Positions 1 through 5,942 are shown, counted from the first letter of the stretch. The stretch: DNA of 7,308 nucleotides from Alphaproteobacteria bacterium (GCA_021639925.1 JAJXEL010000072.1:769-8076), one strand, 5' to 3'. Notes: generated from the letters alone by a model not told the origin. Numbers and translations are program-made.

Positions 1-105
1 AAAAGTTTTTTTCTTAATTGTTGTTATGGGAACGGGCTGCGTTTTATTGCGCCGTGCTTTTGATGGAAAAATAGCGCATAACAAAGAAAACACTGCTTTT
101 TTCAT
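1..105 (-). CDS. Possible gene start, cut by the left edge (N-terminal 35 codons)
   Basis: An ATG at 105-103 on the minus strand opens a frame with no stop as far as the window edge. The peptide starts MKKAVFSLLCAIFPSKARRN, a short hydrophobic stretch followed by basic residues. Some polysaccharide glycosyltransferases begin in a similar way, but 35 residues are too few to name a family. A purine-rich AAGAAGG lies only 2 nt before the ATG, which is close for a ribosome site and weakens the start call. The ATG follows a strong terminator by 15 nt, so no promoter fits between them; any transcript would have to read through that terminator. The opposite strand is also open here (2-169), so the call is tentative. 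Confidence 0.4.
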   Translation of the reverse strand, partial: MKKAVFSLLCAIFPSKARRNKTQPVPITTIKKKTF

Positions 106-120
106 AACCTTCTTTATCCC

Positions 121-144
121 AAAAAACCGCCTGAAACAGGCGGT
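121..144 (-). terminator. Rho-independent terminator, minus strand
   Basis: Read on the minus strand, an 8-bp perfect stem (ACCGCCTG / CAGGCGGT, 144-137 and 133-126) closes a TTT loop and runs directly into a T6 tract (126-121). This is a textbook intrinsic terminator. On the plus strand no T-run follows the stem, so the direction is clear. It ends either a short RNA transcribed from about 365, or acts as an attenuator for the possible gene starting at 105. Its 5' arm shares ACC (144-142) with an upstream alternative pairing motif. Confidence 0.8.
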
Positions 145-250
145 CGGGGAGTTAGAAAATCACATATAGCAATGACCCTTTTGATCTTTAGGATTCAAAA
201 AATCCCTGAACATATATCAAAAGCTCCCCGACCATAGAAAAGGTCGGGGA
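142..250. repeat. Three copies of a 9-base motif, two direct and one inverted
   Basis: GGTCGGGGA occurs at 142-150 and again at 242-250, exactly 100 bp apart, and its reverse complement TCCCCGACC is at 225-233. The outer pair 142-153 and 222-233 matches as imperfect terminal inverted repeats (11 of 12 positions), bounding a 92-bp unit like a small REP or MITE-type element. I see no target-site duplication. The same motifs underlie the RNA pairing described for this segment. Confidence 0.6.
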
Positions 251-270
251 TATTTTCCGCATTTGCTATA
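142..270 (-). promoter_or_regulatory. Structured leader or small RNA, attenuator-like
   Basis: Three stems can be drawn by eye, equally valid on either strand. P1 pairs 263-270 with 165-172 (TTGCTATA/TATAGCAA, plus two more pairs across one bulge). P2 pairs 242-250 with 225-233 (GGTCGGGGA/TCCCCGACC, 9 bp, 8-nt loop). P3 pairs 216-223 with 178-185 (ATCAAAAG/CTTTTGAT) and contains an inner 5-bp hairpin at 191-205. Together they form a three-way junction. A second GGTCGGGGA at 142-150 offers 225-233 another partner; that pairing excludes P1 and P2 and takes 3 bp from the terminator stem. The minus strand is preferred because the terminator points that way. I recognise no known riboswitch class (no TPP, cobalamin, FMN or glycine core). 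An interspersed-repeat origin is equally possible. Confidence 0.5.
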
Positions 271-344
271 AACAAAACGGTTCGACGCATATCTGCGCCG
301 GCTATGTGAGAGCTTTCTAAGACTCCGCGCCTGCCAAGGCACTT

Positions 345-365
345 GTTTTGCAAGTTTTGCAAAAC
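345..365. repeat. Tandem 9-mer with 12-bp palindrome
   Basis: GTTTTGCAA is repeated back to back at 345-353 and 354-362, and the second copy extends into the perfect palindrome GTTTTGCAAAAC at 354-365. The repeat begins just downstream of a possible minus-strand -10 box (378-373), where an operator could sit. It can also form a short ACTTG/CAAGT hairpin (341-355). No function can be assigned from sequence. Confidence 0.45.
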
Positions 366-372
366 CTATTTC

Positions 373-404
373 AGTATAACCAGTAAAGGAAGAGAAATAA
401 ACAA
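373..404 (-). promoter_or_regulatory. Weak candidate promoter for the leader transcript
   Basis: On the minus strand TATACT (378-373) matches the -10 consensus at five of six positions. The best -35 candidate is TTGTTT (404-399), but the spacer is 20 nt, longer than the usual 17. Transcription would begin near 366 and give a leader of about 245 nt ending at the terminator. The site lies just downstream of the hydA terminator, as expected for a new transcription unit. The spacing makes this uncertain. Confidence 0.3.
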
Positions 405-470
405 GAAAAAACCCTTAGCGCGTGTCTTTTTTCCGCCGCGCTTGGATTGCAGGGATACTGCGGGTTTTGA

Positions 471-496
471 AAATAAAAACCCCCGCGGGGCGGGGG
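471..496 (-). terminator. hydA terminator, possibly bidirectional
   Basis: A 7-bp all-GC stem (CCCCCGC 480-486, GCGGGGG 490-496, GGG loop) lies 7 bp past the hydA stop codon. On the minus strand it runs into TTTTTATTTT (479-470). On the plus strand it is followed by CA and six T (499-504), so it could work in both directions, although no plus-strand gene approaches from the left. An alternative 7-bp hairpin, GGGTTTT/AAAACCC (462-468 with 476-482), overlaps it. Confidence 0.8.
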
Positions 497-503
497 CATT
501 TTT

Positions 504-1889
504 TCAGTATAGGTATTTCGGCCGTTTGACATATTGCCCGAACCCCGGTTCGGCCAACAAAGAACCATTATCATAGACAATTTTGCCGTGTGAAAGGGTA
601 TAAACGGCACAGCCTTTGACCGTTACGCCTTCAAAAACGCTGAAATCAACGTTCATGTGGTGCGTTTTGGCCGAAATGGTTTTTTCTTTTGCCGGATCCC
701 ACACGACAATATCGGCGTCCGCGCCGGTTTCGATACGGCCTTTTTTGGGGTAGATATTAAAGATCCGCGCCGCATTGGCCGAAGTCAGCGCCACAAATTC
801 ATTTGGCGATAAACGGCCGGTATTAACGCCGAAATGCCATAAAATGTCCAGCCGGTTTTCAACTGTGCCGCAGCCGTTCGGAATTTTGGTAAAATCGTTT
901 TTCCCGACAGCTTTTTGTTCGTTTCTAAACGGGCAGTGGTCAGTCGCCACGACTGAAATTGTTTTGGCATGCAGCGCATTCCATAACGGTTCCTGATGTT
1001 CTTTCGGACGGTAAGGAGGGCTCATGACATGGGCGGCGGCAAACGTAAAGTCCGGATCAAAATATACGGATTCGTCAACGGTTAAATATCCCGGGCAGGT
1101 TTCGCCGTAAACTTTTATGCCGGCGGTTTGGGCGCGGCGCACGGCGTCAACCGAATCTTTGCATGACATATGGACGACATAAATCGGACAGTCAACCATT
1201 GACGCCAGCATAATCGCGCGCGCTGTCGCTTCGCCTTCGACCTTTGCGGGGCGGGACATCGGGTGTCCGGCCGGGGCACGGATTCCTTGCGCCAGCAGCC
1301 TGCGCTGCATAAATTCGATCATATCGCCGTTTTCCGCATGGACTTCCGGCATCGCGCCGATTTTCCGGCAATGTTCAAAGCCCAAAATCAGCTTTTCGTC
1401 CGGCAGCATTAAAGCGCCTTTTGCCGACAGGAAAAATTTATAAGTGTTAATGCCTTCCTGCGTTGTAAATTGTTCCATTTCTGCGGCGATTTTGTCCGAC
1501 CAGGCCGTAATATTCATATGGAAGGAATAATCGACGGCTGATTTTTGCGCCCGTTCGCGCCAGGCGTGATAAGCGGGAAACATTGACGGATCATTTTTAT
1601 CGGGGACGACGTAATCAATAATCATTGTTGTTCCGCCTGAAGCGGCGGCGGCGGTTCCGGTAAAGAAATCGTCGCTGGATACTGTTCCCATGGACGGCAG
1701 CTGCATGTGCGTATGCGGATCGAGCCCGCCCGGCATGACCAAAGCGCCGGACACGTCAATAACTTGTGTGCCGGCCGGCAGATCCAAATTCGCGCCGACA
1801 GCTTTGATCATACCGTCTTCACAATAAACGTCAGCGCAAAACGACCGGTCGGCATTAACAACCGTTCCGCCTTTTAAACAGATTCCCAT
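504..1889 (-). CDS. hydA: Dihydropyrimidinase / D-hydantoinase
   Basis: A cyclic amidohydrolase of the amidohydrolase superfamily, 461 aa, cytosolic. The family hydrolyses dihydrouracil, dihydrothymine or 5-substituted hydantoins to N-carbamoyl amino acids in reductive pyrimidine breakdown. The binuclear metal site is complete: H59 and H61 (DPHTH), K151 (the carbamylated lysine), H184 (HAENGD), H240 (YVVHMSC) and D317 (ATDHCPF). S290 (MSPP) and N338 (IPNG) match the usual substrate contacts. Odd point: the segment that normally reads MAYKGALM reads LSAKGALM, so the catalytic-pocket Tyr (Tyr155 in bacterial hydantoinases) is Ala156. Length is near the family norm of 460-490, with a shortened tail after VKRP. 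The start is supported by AAGGAGC at 1905-1899, 9 nt upstream. No other pyrimidine catabolism gene (preA, preT, hyuC) is in the window. The family is certain; the substrate is not. Confidence 0.95.
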   Translation of the reverse strand: MGICLKGGTVVNADRSFCADVYCEDGMIKAVGANLDLPAGTQVIDVSGALVMPGGLDPHTHMQLPSMGTVSSDDFFTGTAAAASGGTTMIIDYVVPDKNDPSMFPAYHAWRERAQKSAVDYSFHMNITAWSDKIAAEMEQFTTQEGINTYKFFLSAKGALMLPDEKLILGFEHCRKIGAMPEVHAENGDMIEFMQRRLLAQGIRAPAGHPMSRPAKVEGEATARAIMLASMVDCPIYVVHMSCKDSVDAVRRAQTAGIKVYGETCPGYLTVDESVYFDPDFTFAAAHVMSPPYRPKEHQEPLWNALHAKTISVVATDHCPFRNEQKAVGKNDFTKIPNGCGTVENRLDILWHFGVNTGRLSPNEFVALTSANAARIFNIYPKKGRIETGADADIVVWDPAKEKTISAKTHHMNVDFSVFEGVTVKGCAVYTLSHGKIVYDNGSLLAEPGFGQYVKRPKYLY

Positions 1890-1898
1890 TTTTAAAAA

Positions 1899-1905
1899 GC
1901 TCCTT
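1899..1905 (-). promoter_or_regulatory. Ribosome binding site of hydA
   Basis: AAGGAGC on the minus strand lies 9 nt before the ATG at 1889. It supports that start over any internal one. Confidence 0.7.
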
Positions 1906-1920
1906 GAAAGAAATAAAAAA

Positions 1921-1939
1921 TTTAATGATAATCATACCA
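1921..1939. promoter_or_regulatory. Fur-box-like operator between divergent genes
   Basis: The 13 bases TAATGATAATCAT (1923-1935) are identical to the centre of the classical 19-base Fur box, with outer positions diverging. The core ATGAT-A-ATCAT is a perfect inverted repeat. The site lies 33 bp upstream of hydA and 51 bp upstream of the membrane protein gene. For hydA it falls within the spacer of a possible promoter (TTGTTT near 1948-1953, TAAATT near 1924-1929, 18-nt spacer), where repressor binding would block transcription. Iron or manganese control is an inference; AT-rich intergenic DNA can produce such a match by chance. Confidence 0.4.
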
Positions 1940-1986
1940 TAAAAACAAAAATCGTCGTTACTTTTTTATACAGCCGGGTAAAAATT

Positions 1987-3129
1987 ATGGATACGGAAAA
2001 AAAAGTTTTCCAATATATGTTTTTAATTTTGTTCGCAGCTATGACGAGCTATACGTTTTTACTGCGGACTGCTTTTTATAATGAAGAAGGACTGCCGCGC
2101 CAGCCGGGCGTTTTACGGGTTATGGGGGAAAATCTGGCGGGGGATTATGCTCTGTTCCGTCTGCTGGAAAACAAAACGCCGCCGCAAGAGGCTTATCAAA
2201 GTGAAAAAGTGTCCCGTTTTTTATATAAGACGGCTCATATAGACAATTATTTCGTTTCTTTTGCTTCGCCGATGAAATCTTTTGTGTTTGTTCCTTGGCT
2301 GTCTGTCCCTTATGACGGGTTTTGTGAAACATGGATTTTCTGGGGGATATTTTTATTCGGTATTGCTTTATATTCTTTATTTCCCGTGACAAAAGCCCTG
2401 CTTTTGATGTTTGCTTTGCCGGCGGGATTCCTCAGTTTTATAACGGGCGGGTGGGGAATATATGCCGCCGCCGGAGTTATTTTGACACTGTCTTTGGCTG
2501 AAAAACACCCTAAATGGGCCGGTTTTTTCGGCGCTTTGTGTGTCATTGAACCCGTTACTTTTGTTTTGGTTGCGGCGGCTTTGATTGTGCGCCGCCAGAC
2601 GAAAGCGGCGGTTTTTTGTGTTGCCGGAGCTCTGGCCGTCGTTTTTTTCAGCGCGGGACGATATGGCGCGGACGCTTTCGGCGCGGCGCTGTCTGCGGCT
2701 GTTAAAGTGCTGCAGGATCGGCCGTGCATCTTTTCTTCTTTGTTTGCTTTGCTGAACTGCAGCGGCGTTTCTTTTGCGGCCGCGGTTGTTCTTCAGACGT
2801 TGTTGACCGTTGCCGTTTTGTATGGCGCTGTCCGGCTGATGCGAAAACAATCTTGCCCGCCTGCTGTTCAGAATGCTTATTTATGCGCGGCCGGGTGTTT
2901 GATTTCGCCGTTTTTCGGTTTGGCCGATTTCGGACTGCTTTATGCCGGCGTAGCTTTTTTAATCAAAGATTCGGAACAAAGAGGCTTTTTAAAAGGAGAT
3001 TTCTGGTTTTTCACAGCGGCATTCGCTTCAATTTATTTTGAAAACTTTTTTTTGCAGCTAACAGGCGCGCCGTTTCAGCCCGTTTTAGCTGTATGGCTGC
3101 TGTTGACGGCTTATCGCCGGCGCTATTAA
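1987..3129 (+). CDS. Multi-span membrane protein, GT87-like (DUF2029) glycosyltransferase
   Basis: 380 aa, with about ten hydrophobic spans (near residues 8-27, 115-132, 136-153, 157-170, 176-200, 207-222, 262-283, 297-326, 337-357 and 364-376). A long first extracytoplasmic loop carries GDYALFRLL (52-60) and then a Pro/Tyr stretch (PPQEAY). This layout and a loop Asp (D53) resemble GT87 polyprenyl-phosphate-dependent mannosyltransferases, where the first-loop Asp is catalytic. Assignment rests on overall pattern, so the sugar and acceptor are unknown. The ATG has only a weak purine-rich GGGTAAAAA upstream. An A8 run at codons 4-6 (1997-2004) is a possible slippage site. The gene diverges from hydA and converges on the propeller-like gene with 3 bp between the stop codons. 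An alternative is another polytopic glycosyltransferase or an uncharacterised membrane protein. Confidence 0.75.
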   Translation: MDTEKKVFQYMFLILFAAMTSYTFLLRTAFYNEEGLPRQPGVLRVMGENLAGDYALFRLLENKTPPQEAYQSEKVSRFLYKTAHIDNYFVSFASPMKSFVFVPWLSVPYDGFCETWIFWGIFLFGIALYSLFPVTKALLLMFALPAGFLSFITGGWGIYAAAGVILTLSLAEKHPKWAGFFGALCVIEPVTFVLVAAALIVRRQTKAAVFCVAGALAVVFFSAGRYGADAFGAALSAAVKVLQDRPCIFSSLFALLNCSGVSFAAAVVLQTLLTVAVLYGAVRLMRKQSCPPAVQNAYLCAAGCLISPFFGLADFGLLYAGVAFLIKDSEQRGFLKGDFWFFTAAFASIYFENFFLQLTGAPFQPVLAVWLLLTAYRRRY

Positions 3130-3132
3130 CAA

Positions 3133-3918
3133 TCATAGTTCCGCGGCAAAGACAATCGGTTTACCGGCTTCGAACAGCCGGCGCTGTTCTTTTTCTTTCA
3201 GGGAATATCTGTAAAGAATGTTGTTTTGAGCAAAAAGCAGGCTTTCCCCATTATTGGAAAACGACAGGGCCGTGACGCCGTCTGTTTTGATTTGATCTGA
3301 AATACTGCCGGAAACAATGATGTCCGCGCCGCGAACAAAAGCCGTTAAACGGGCGCCTGCATGATAAACGGGCATAATCCCTTTGGGCTGCATGACGGCC
3401 GTTTTCGGGTGTTTTGAAATCAAAGCCGCCGTCAGCGCGCCGTTTTGATCCGTATACATCAGTGTGTCGGGCGTGCAAAAGCAAACGGGCGCGGGCGAAG
3501 CCGCCAGTTTGACAAAAGGCATCGGGAACCAGCCGAATTCTTCGCGCATAATGACGCGCAGCACGGTTTCTGCGGTCGTTTTGTTTTCGGAAATAAAAGC
3601 GATTTTTTGATTGTCCGGAGAAATCGCCGGATATAAAATGCGCTTGTCCGACAAAGTAAACAGCGGCGTAACGTTTAAGGACGAAAGATTTAATCTGGCC
3701 AGGCCGATGACGTCTTTTCCGTCTTTTTCACAAATGCCGCAGATGTTTTTTCCGGCCGGATTATATGACAAATACTGCATGCGAATGTCTGTTGCGACGG
3801 ACCGTCCGTCTTTCATTAAAACGGCATAATCCGTTTTTCCGGCATTTAACAGGCCGGTCAAAATTTGATAAAACGGCAGTATGACCATAAATTGTAGTGT
3901 CCCGTACAGTGAAATCAT
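3133..3918 (-). CDS. TolB/PD40-like beta-propeller-type protein
   Basis: 261 aa if it starts at the ATG at 3918, or 251 aa from a second in-frame ATG at 3888, which has GGGA 11 nt upstream. Blade-like motifs recur: YLSYNPAGKNICGIC (49-63), YPAISPDNQKIAFIS (96-110) and ALSFSNNGESLLFA (217-230). These follow the S/N-P-D/N-G-x-x-I/L-x-F pattern of PD40/WD40-like repeats seen in TolB. I see no clear signal peptide or lipobox, so it may be cytosolic or the start may be wrong; the hydrophobic stretch VILPFYQILTGLL (12-24) could be a weak anchor. Three recognisable repeats are few for a closed propeller, so other blades must be divergent. The frame stays open up to 4299, but that extension lies inside moxR on the other strand and is rejected. 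The gene diverges from moxR, so a shared control region is possible. Function unknown. Confidence 0.75.
   Translation of the reverse strand: MISLYGTLQFMVILPFYQILTGLLNAGKTDYAVLMKDGRSVATDIRMQYLSYNPAGKNICGICEKDGKDVIGLARLNLSSLNVTPLFTLSDKRILYPAISPDNQKIAFISENKTTAETVLRVIMREEFGWFPMPFVKLAASPAPVCFCTPDTLMYTDQNGALTAALISKHPKTAVMQPKGIMPVYHAGARLTAFVRGADIIVSGSISDQIKTDGVTALSFSNNGESLLFAQNNILYRYSLKEKEQRRLFEAGKPIVFAAEL
3164..3195 (+). terminator. Weak candidate terminator for the GT87-like gene
   Basis: CCGGCT (3164-3169) and AGCCGG (3176-3181) form a 6-bp GC-rich stem with a 6-nt loop, followed after a few bases by a T-rich run (TTCTTTTTCTTT). It lies 35 bp past the stop at 3129, inside the 3' end of the opposing gene, as often found for tightly convergent genes. 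The delayed U-tract makes it weak. Confidence 0.3.
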
Positions 3919-3955
3919 ATAATATAGCTTCAGTGTAACAGCTATAAAGATAAAA

Positions 3956-3961
3956 AAGGAG
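3956..3961 (+). promoter_or_regulatory. Ribosome binding site of moxR
   Basis: AAGGAG is separated from the ATG at 3970 by a run of eight T. It is the clearest ribosome site at the head of the operon and fixes the moxR start. A TATAAA at 3943-3948 and a TATAAT at 3918-3923 are possible -10 boxes, but neither has a good -35 at normal spacing. Confidence 0.75.
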
Positions 3962-3969
3962 TTTTTTTT

Positions 3970-4965
3970 ATGCTGACCGAAAACGAATCGAAAACGGAAA
4001 TGACAAACGCGCGCCGCGGCTTTATGCGCCTGAAGGAATACATGAACGGCTGTATTGTCGGGCAGGCCGATTTGGTGGACAAGCTGCTGGTTGCTTTGCT
4101 GGCGGACGGTCATCTTCTGGTCGAAGGCGCGCCCGGTCTGGCAAAAACAAAAGCGATTAAAAAATTGTCCGAAGCGATTGAAGGCGATGACCAGCGTATT
4201 CAATTTACGCCGGACTTGCTGCCTTCGGATATTACGGGCAGCGATATTTACCGTCCGGAAACGGGCGATTTTAAATTTCAGCCCGGTCCGATTTTTCATA
4301 ATCTGATTTTGGCCGACGAAATCAACCGCGCGCCGGCAAAGGTGCAGTCTGCTTTGCTGGAAGGAATGGCCGAACGTCAGGTAACCGTGGGCGGAAAGAC
4401 ATACCGCCTGCCGAAATTATTTATGGTTATGGCGACGCAGAACCCGATTGAACAGGAAGGAACGTATCCTTTGCCCGAAGCGCAGCTGGACCGTTTTTTG
4501 ATGTACGTTAAAATCGGCCAGCCCGACGCGGCGGCCGAACGCCGGATTTTGCAGCTGGTGCGCGACGAAGCTCTGGCGGACGGACAGGCGGGGCAGATCG
4601 AAGTCATGCCGCAGGACCGCGTTTTCACCGCCAGACAGGAGGCGTTGAACGTTCATTTGTCCGCCGCGCTGGAAGAATATATCGTTCAGCTGGTTATGGC
4701 GACGCGCCGGCCCGAAGCTTACGATGAAAAATTTGCCCGCTGGGTTGCTTTCGGGGCCAGCCCGCGCGGCACGATCGCGCTGGACCGCTGCGCGCGCGCC
4801 AGGACATGGTTGTCCGGCAGGGACTATGTCCTGCCCGAAGACATTCATGCCGTCGCGCATGACGTTCTGCGTCACCGTATTATTTTAACTTTTGAGGCCG
4901 AAGCCGAAGGCGTTACGCCTGACAGCTTTATTGATTTACTGTTATCCCGGGTGCCGTTGCCGTAA
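3970..4965 (+). CDS. moxR: MoxR-family AAA+ ATPase
   Basis: 331 aa, the usual length for the family, cytosolic. Walker A is GAPGLAKT (53-60), Walker B LILADE (112-117), sensor 1 lies in ATQNP (N158), a likely arginine finger in LDRF (R175), and sensor 2 in GASPRG (R266). The GTYPLPEAQLDRF block is diagnostic for MoxR. Members couple ATP hydrolysis to remodelling or maturation of VWA-domain partners, and three such partner-type genes follow directly. It heads a four-gene plus-strand operon, and its TAA overlaps the next ATG by one base (TAATG), implying translational coupling. The gene order points to the MRP (MoxR proper) subfamily associated with Bat proteins. No abnormal residue is seen. 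Confidence 0.97.
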   Translation: MLTENESKTEMTNARRGFMRLKEYMNGCIVGQADLVDKLLVALLADGHLLVEGAPGLAKTKAIKKLSEAIEGDDQRIQFTPDLLPSDITGSDIYRPETGDFKFQPGPIFHNLILADEINRAPAKVQSALLEGMAERQVTVGGKTYRLPKLFMVMATQNPIEQEGTYPLPEAQLDRFLMYVKIGQPDAAAERRILQLVRDEALADGQAGQIEVMPQDRVFTARQEALNVHLSAALEEYIVQLVMATRRPEAYDEKFARWVAFGASPRGTIALDRCARARTWLSGRDYVLPEDIHAVAHDVLRHRIILTFEAEAEGVTPDSFIDLLLSRVPLP

Positions 4966-5942
4966 TGTTTGACAAATTAAAAACATTTTTACGTTCCGGA
5001 ACAGCGCTGTCTTCCGCGTCCGCGGCGGGCGAAGACGGGGACGGAATACATATTTCTTTGCCCGAACTGTTGGCGCAGAAACGTTTTGTGCCGCTGTTGT
5101 CTTTTGACACGCTGGGGTTTTCAAAGGCGGAAGGTCTGGGGCTGCATCGTTCGCCGTTCCGGGGCAGGGGTATGGAATTTGACGAAGTGCGCGCCTATCA
5201 TCAAGGCGACGATATCCGGCTGATTGACTGGCGCGTAACGGCCAGAACGGGAAAAACGCACACAAAGCTGTACCGCGAAGAACGCGACAGGCCGGTTTTA
5301 TTCTTAGGGGATTTCCGGCCTCGTATGCATTTCGGGACCAGAAAAGCTTTCAAATCCGTTGTCGCGGCGCGTATTCTGGCGGCTTTGGCCTGGGCGTCGC
5401 GGGAACACGGGGATAAAATCGGCGCGATTATCATGTCTTCCGGCCATTATTTTAAAATTGCCCCGCACCGCCAGATGCGCCGGTTGATGGAGGTCTTTAA
5501 CGCCGTCGTTTCCGCGGCTGATGACGAAGGAAAAGCTAAAGGCATGTTGTTAAGCGATGCTTTGGCCGAATTGCGCCGGGTCAGCAAAAACGGCGGGCGC
5601 GTCTATATTATCAGCGATTTTTACGGTTTTGACGAAGAATGTAAAAAGCATTTAACTTATATTTCGCGCCACTGCGACGTTGTCTGTATTCAGATTTTCG
5701 ACGTGCTGGAAGAAACGCCGCCGCCGCCCGGGACATACAGAATCAGCGACGGCAGCCGCAGCGTTACGATTTATACGGACGACAGCAAATGGCGCGATGA
5801 ATATGAAAAATTGTTTGCCGGACCCAGGCGCGATCTGGAAAGTTTCTGTAAAAGCAGGCAGATTATTTACATCGGCCTGCGCACGGACAAAGACATAATC
5901 CAAACCGTTCGCCGCGGCGTTTTAACGGCAGGAGAAAGATAA
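4965..5942 (+). CDS. DUF58 domain protein (VWA-like, Bat locus)
   Basis: 325 aa, with no predicted membrane segment, so it is the short cytosolic form of DUF58. The family signature is clear: GRGMEFDEVRAYHQGDDIRLIDWRVTAR lies at residues 67-94, with the key G-x-x-F-x-x-x-R-x-Y...GDD-x-R-x-I-D-W pattern. The following VWA-like fold has a strand LFLGDFRPRM (112-121) where a MIDAS motif (DxSxS) would sit; D116 remains but both Ser positions are Arg (R118, R120). A later acidic strand is IISDF (D218). The metal site is therefore probably degenerate. Its role is thought to be as a partner of MoxR at the inner membrane; its biochemical activity is not known. Translation is coupled to moxR at its start and to the next gene at its end, by one-base overlaps. 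Confidence 0.93.
   Translation: MFDKLKTFLRSGTALSSASAAGEDGDGIHISLPELLAQKRFVPLLSFDTLGFSKAEGLGLHRSPFRGRGMEFDEVRAYHQGDDIRLIDWRVTARTGKTHTKLYREERDRPVLFLGDFRPRMHFGTRKAFKSVVAARILAALAWASREHGDKIGAIIMSSGHYFKIAPHRQMRRLMEVFNAVVSAADDEGKAKGMLLSDALAELRRVSKNGGRVYIISDFYGFDEECKKHLTYISRHCDVVCIQIFDVLEETPPPPGTYRISDGSRSVTIYTDDSKWRDEYEKLFAGPRRDLESFCKSRQIIYIGLRTDKDIIQTVRRGVLTAGER

Larger units (their letters stand above)
271..470. other. Gene-free stretch between leader and hydA terminator
   Basis: No convincing protein gene is present. A small hairpin (284-289 with 294-299, loop TATC), a 10-base inverted motif TGCCAAGGCA (332-341), the tandem 9-mer at 345-365, and an AGCGCG/CGCGCT pair (417-422 with 437-442) can be seen. 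Two minus-strand frames are open across much of it: one from 363 to 195 and one from about 414 to 217. Neither has a ribosome site. A 31-codon ATG frame (290-195) and a 41-codon GTG frame (342-217) are the only start-bearing versions. Confidence 0.5.

Noticed and set aside
2..169. Plus-strand frame open from the left edge, ending in the structured segment
   Set aside because: It would read through the terminator hairpin and end inside the P1 arm; it overlaps the antisense candidate gene start, which has a better context. It cannot be fully excluded without sequence to the left.
279..300. GGTTCGA-like T-loop suggesting a tRNA or tmRNA end
   Set aside because: No flanking 5-bp T-stem, acceptor stem or anticodon arm can be drawn around it.
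343..576. Plus-strand 77-codon frame beginning MFCKFCKTYF
   Set aside because: It starts in the tandem repeat, crosses the hydA terminator and enters the hydA 3' end antisense; no ribosome site and no family resemblance.
2310..2850. Long minus-strand frames inside the GT87-like gene
   Set aside because: They are antisense shadows of the hydrophobic plus-strand frame, with basic, biased composition and no ribosome sites.
3919..4299. Upstream extension of the propeller-like gene to the ATG at 4299
   Set aside because: It lies wholly or largely antisense to moxR, whose start and Walker A are certain; the extension is basic and low-complexity, with no repeat motifs.
4417..4875. 152-codon minus-strand frame within moxR
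   Set aside because: Shadow of the conserved moxR frame; composition is Arg/Gln-rich, as expected from the complement of GC-rich coding DNA.
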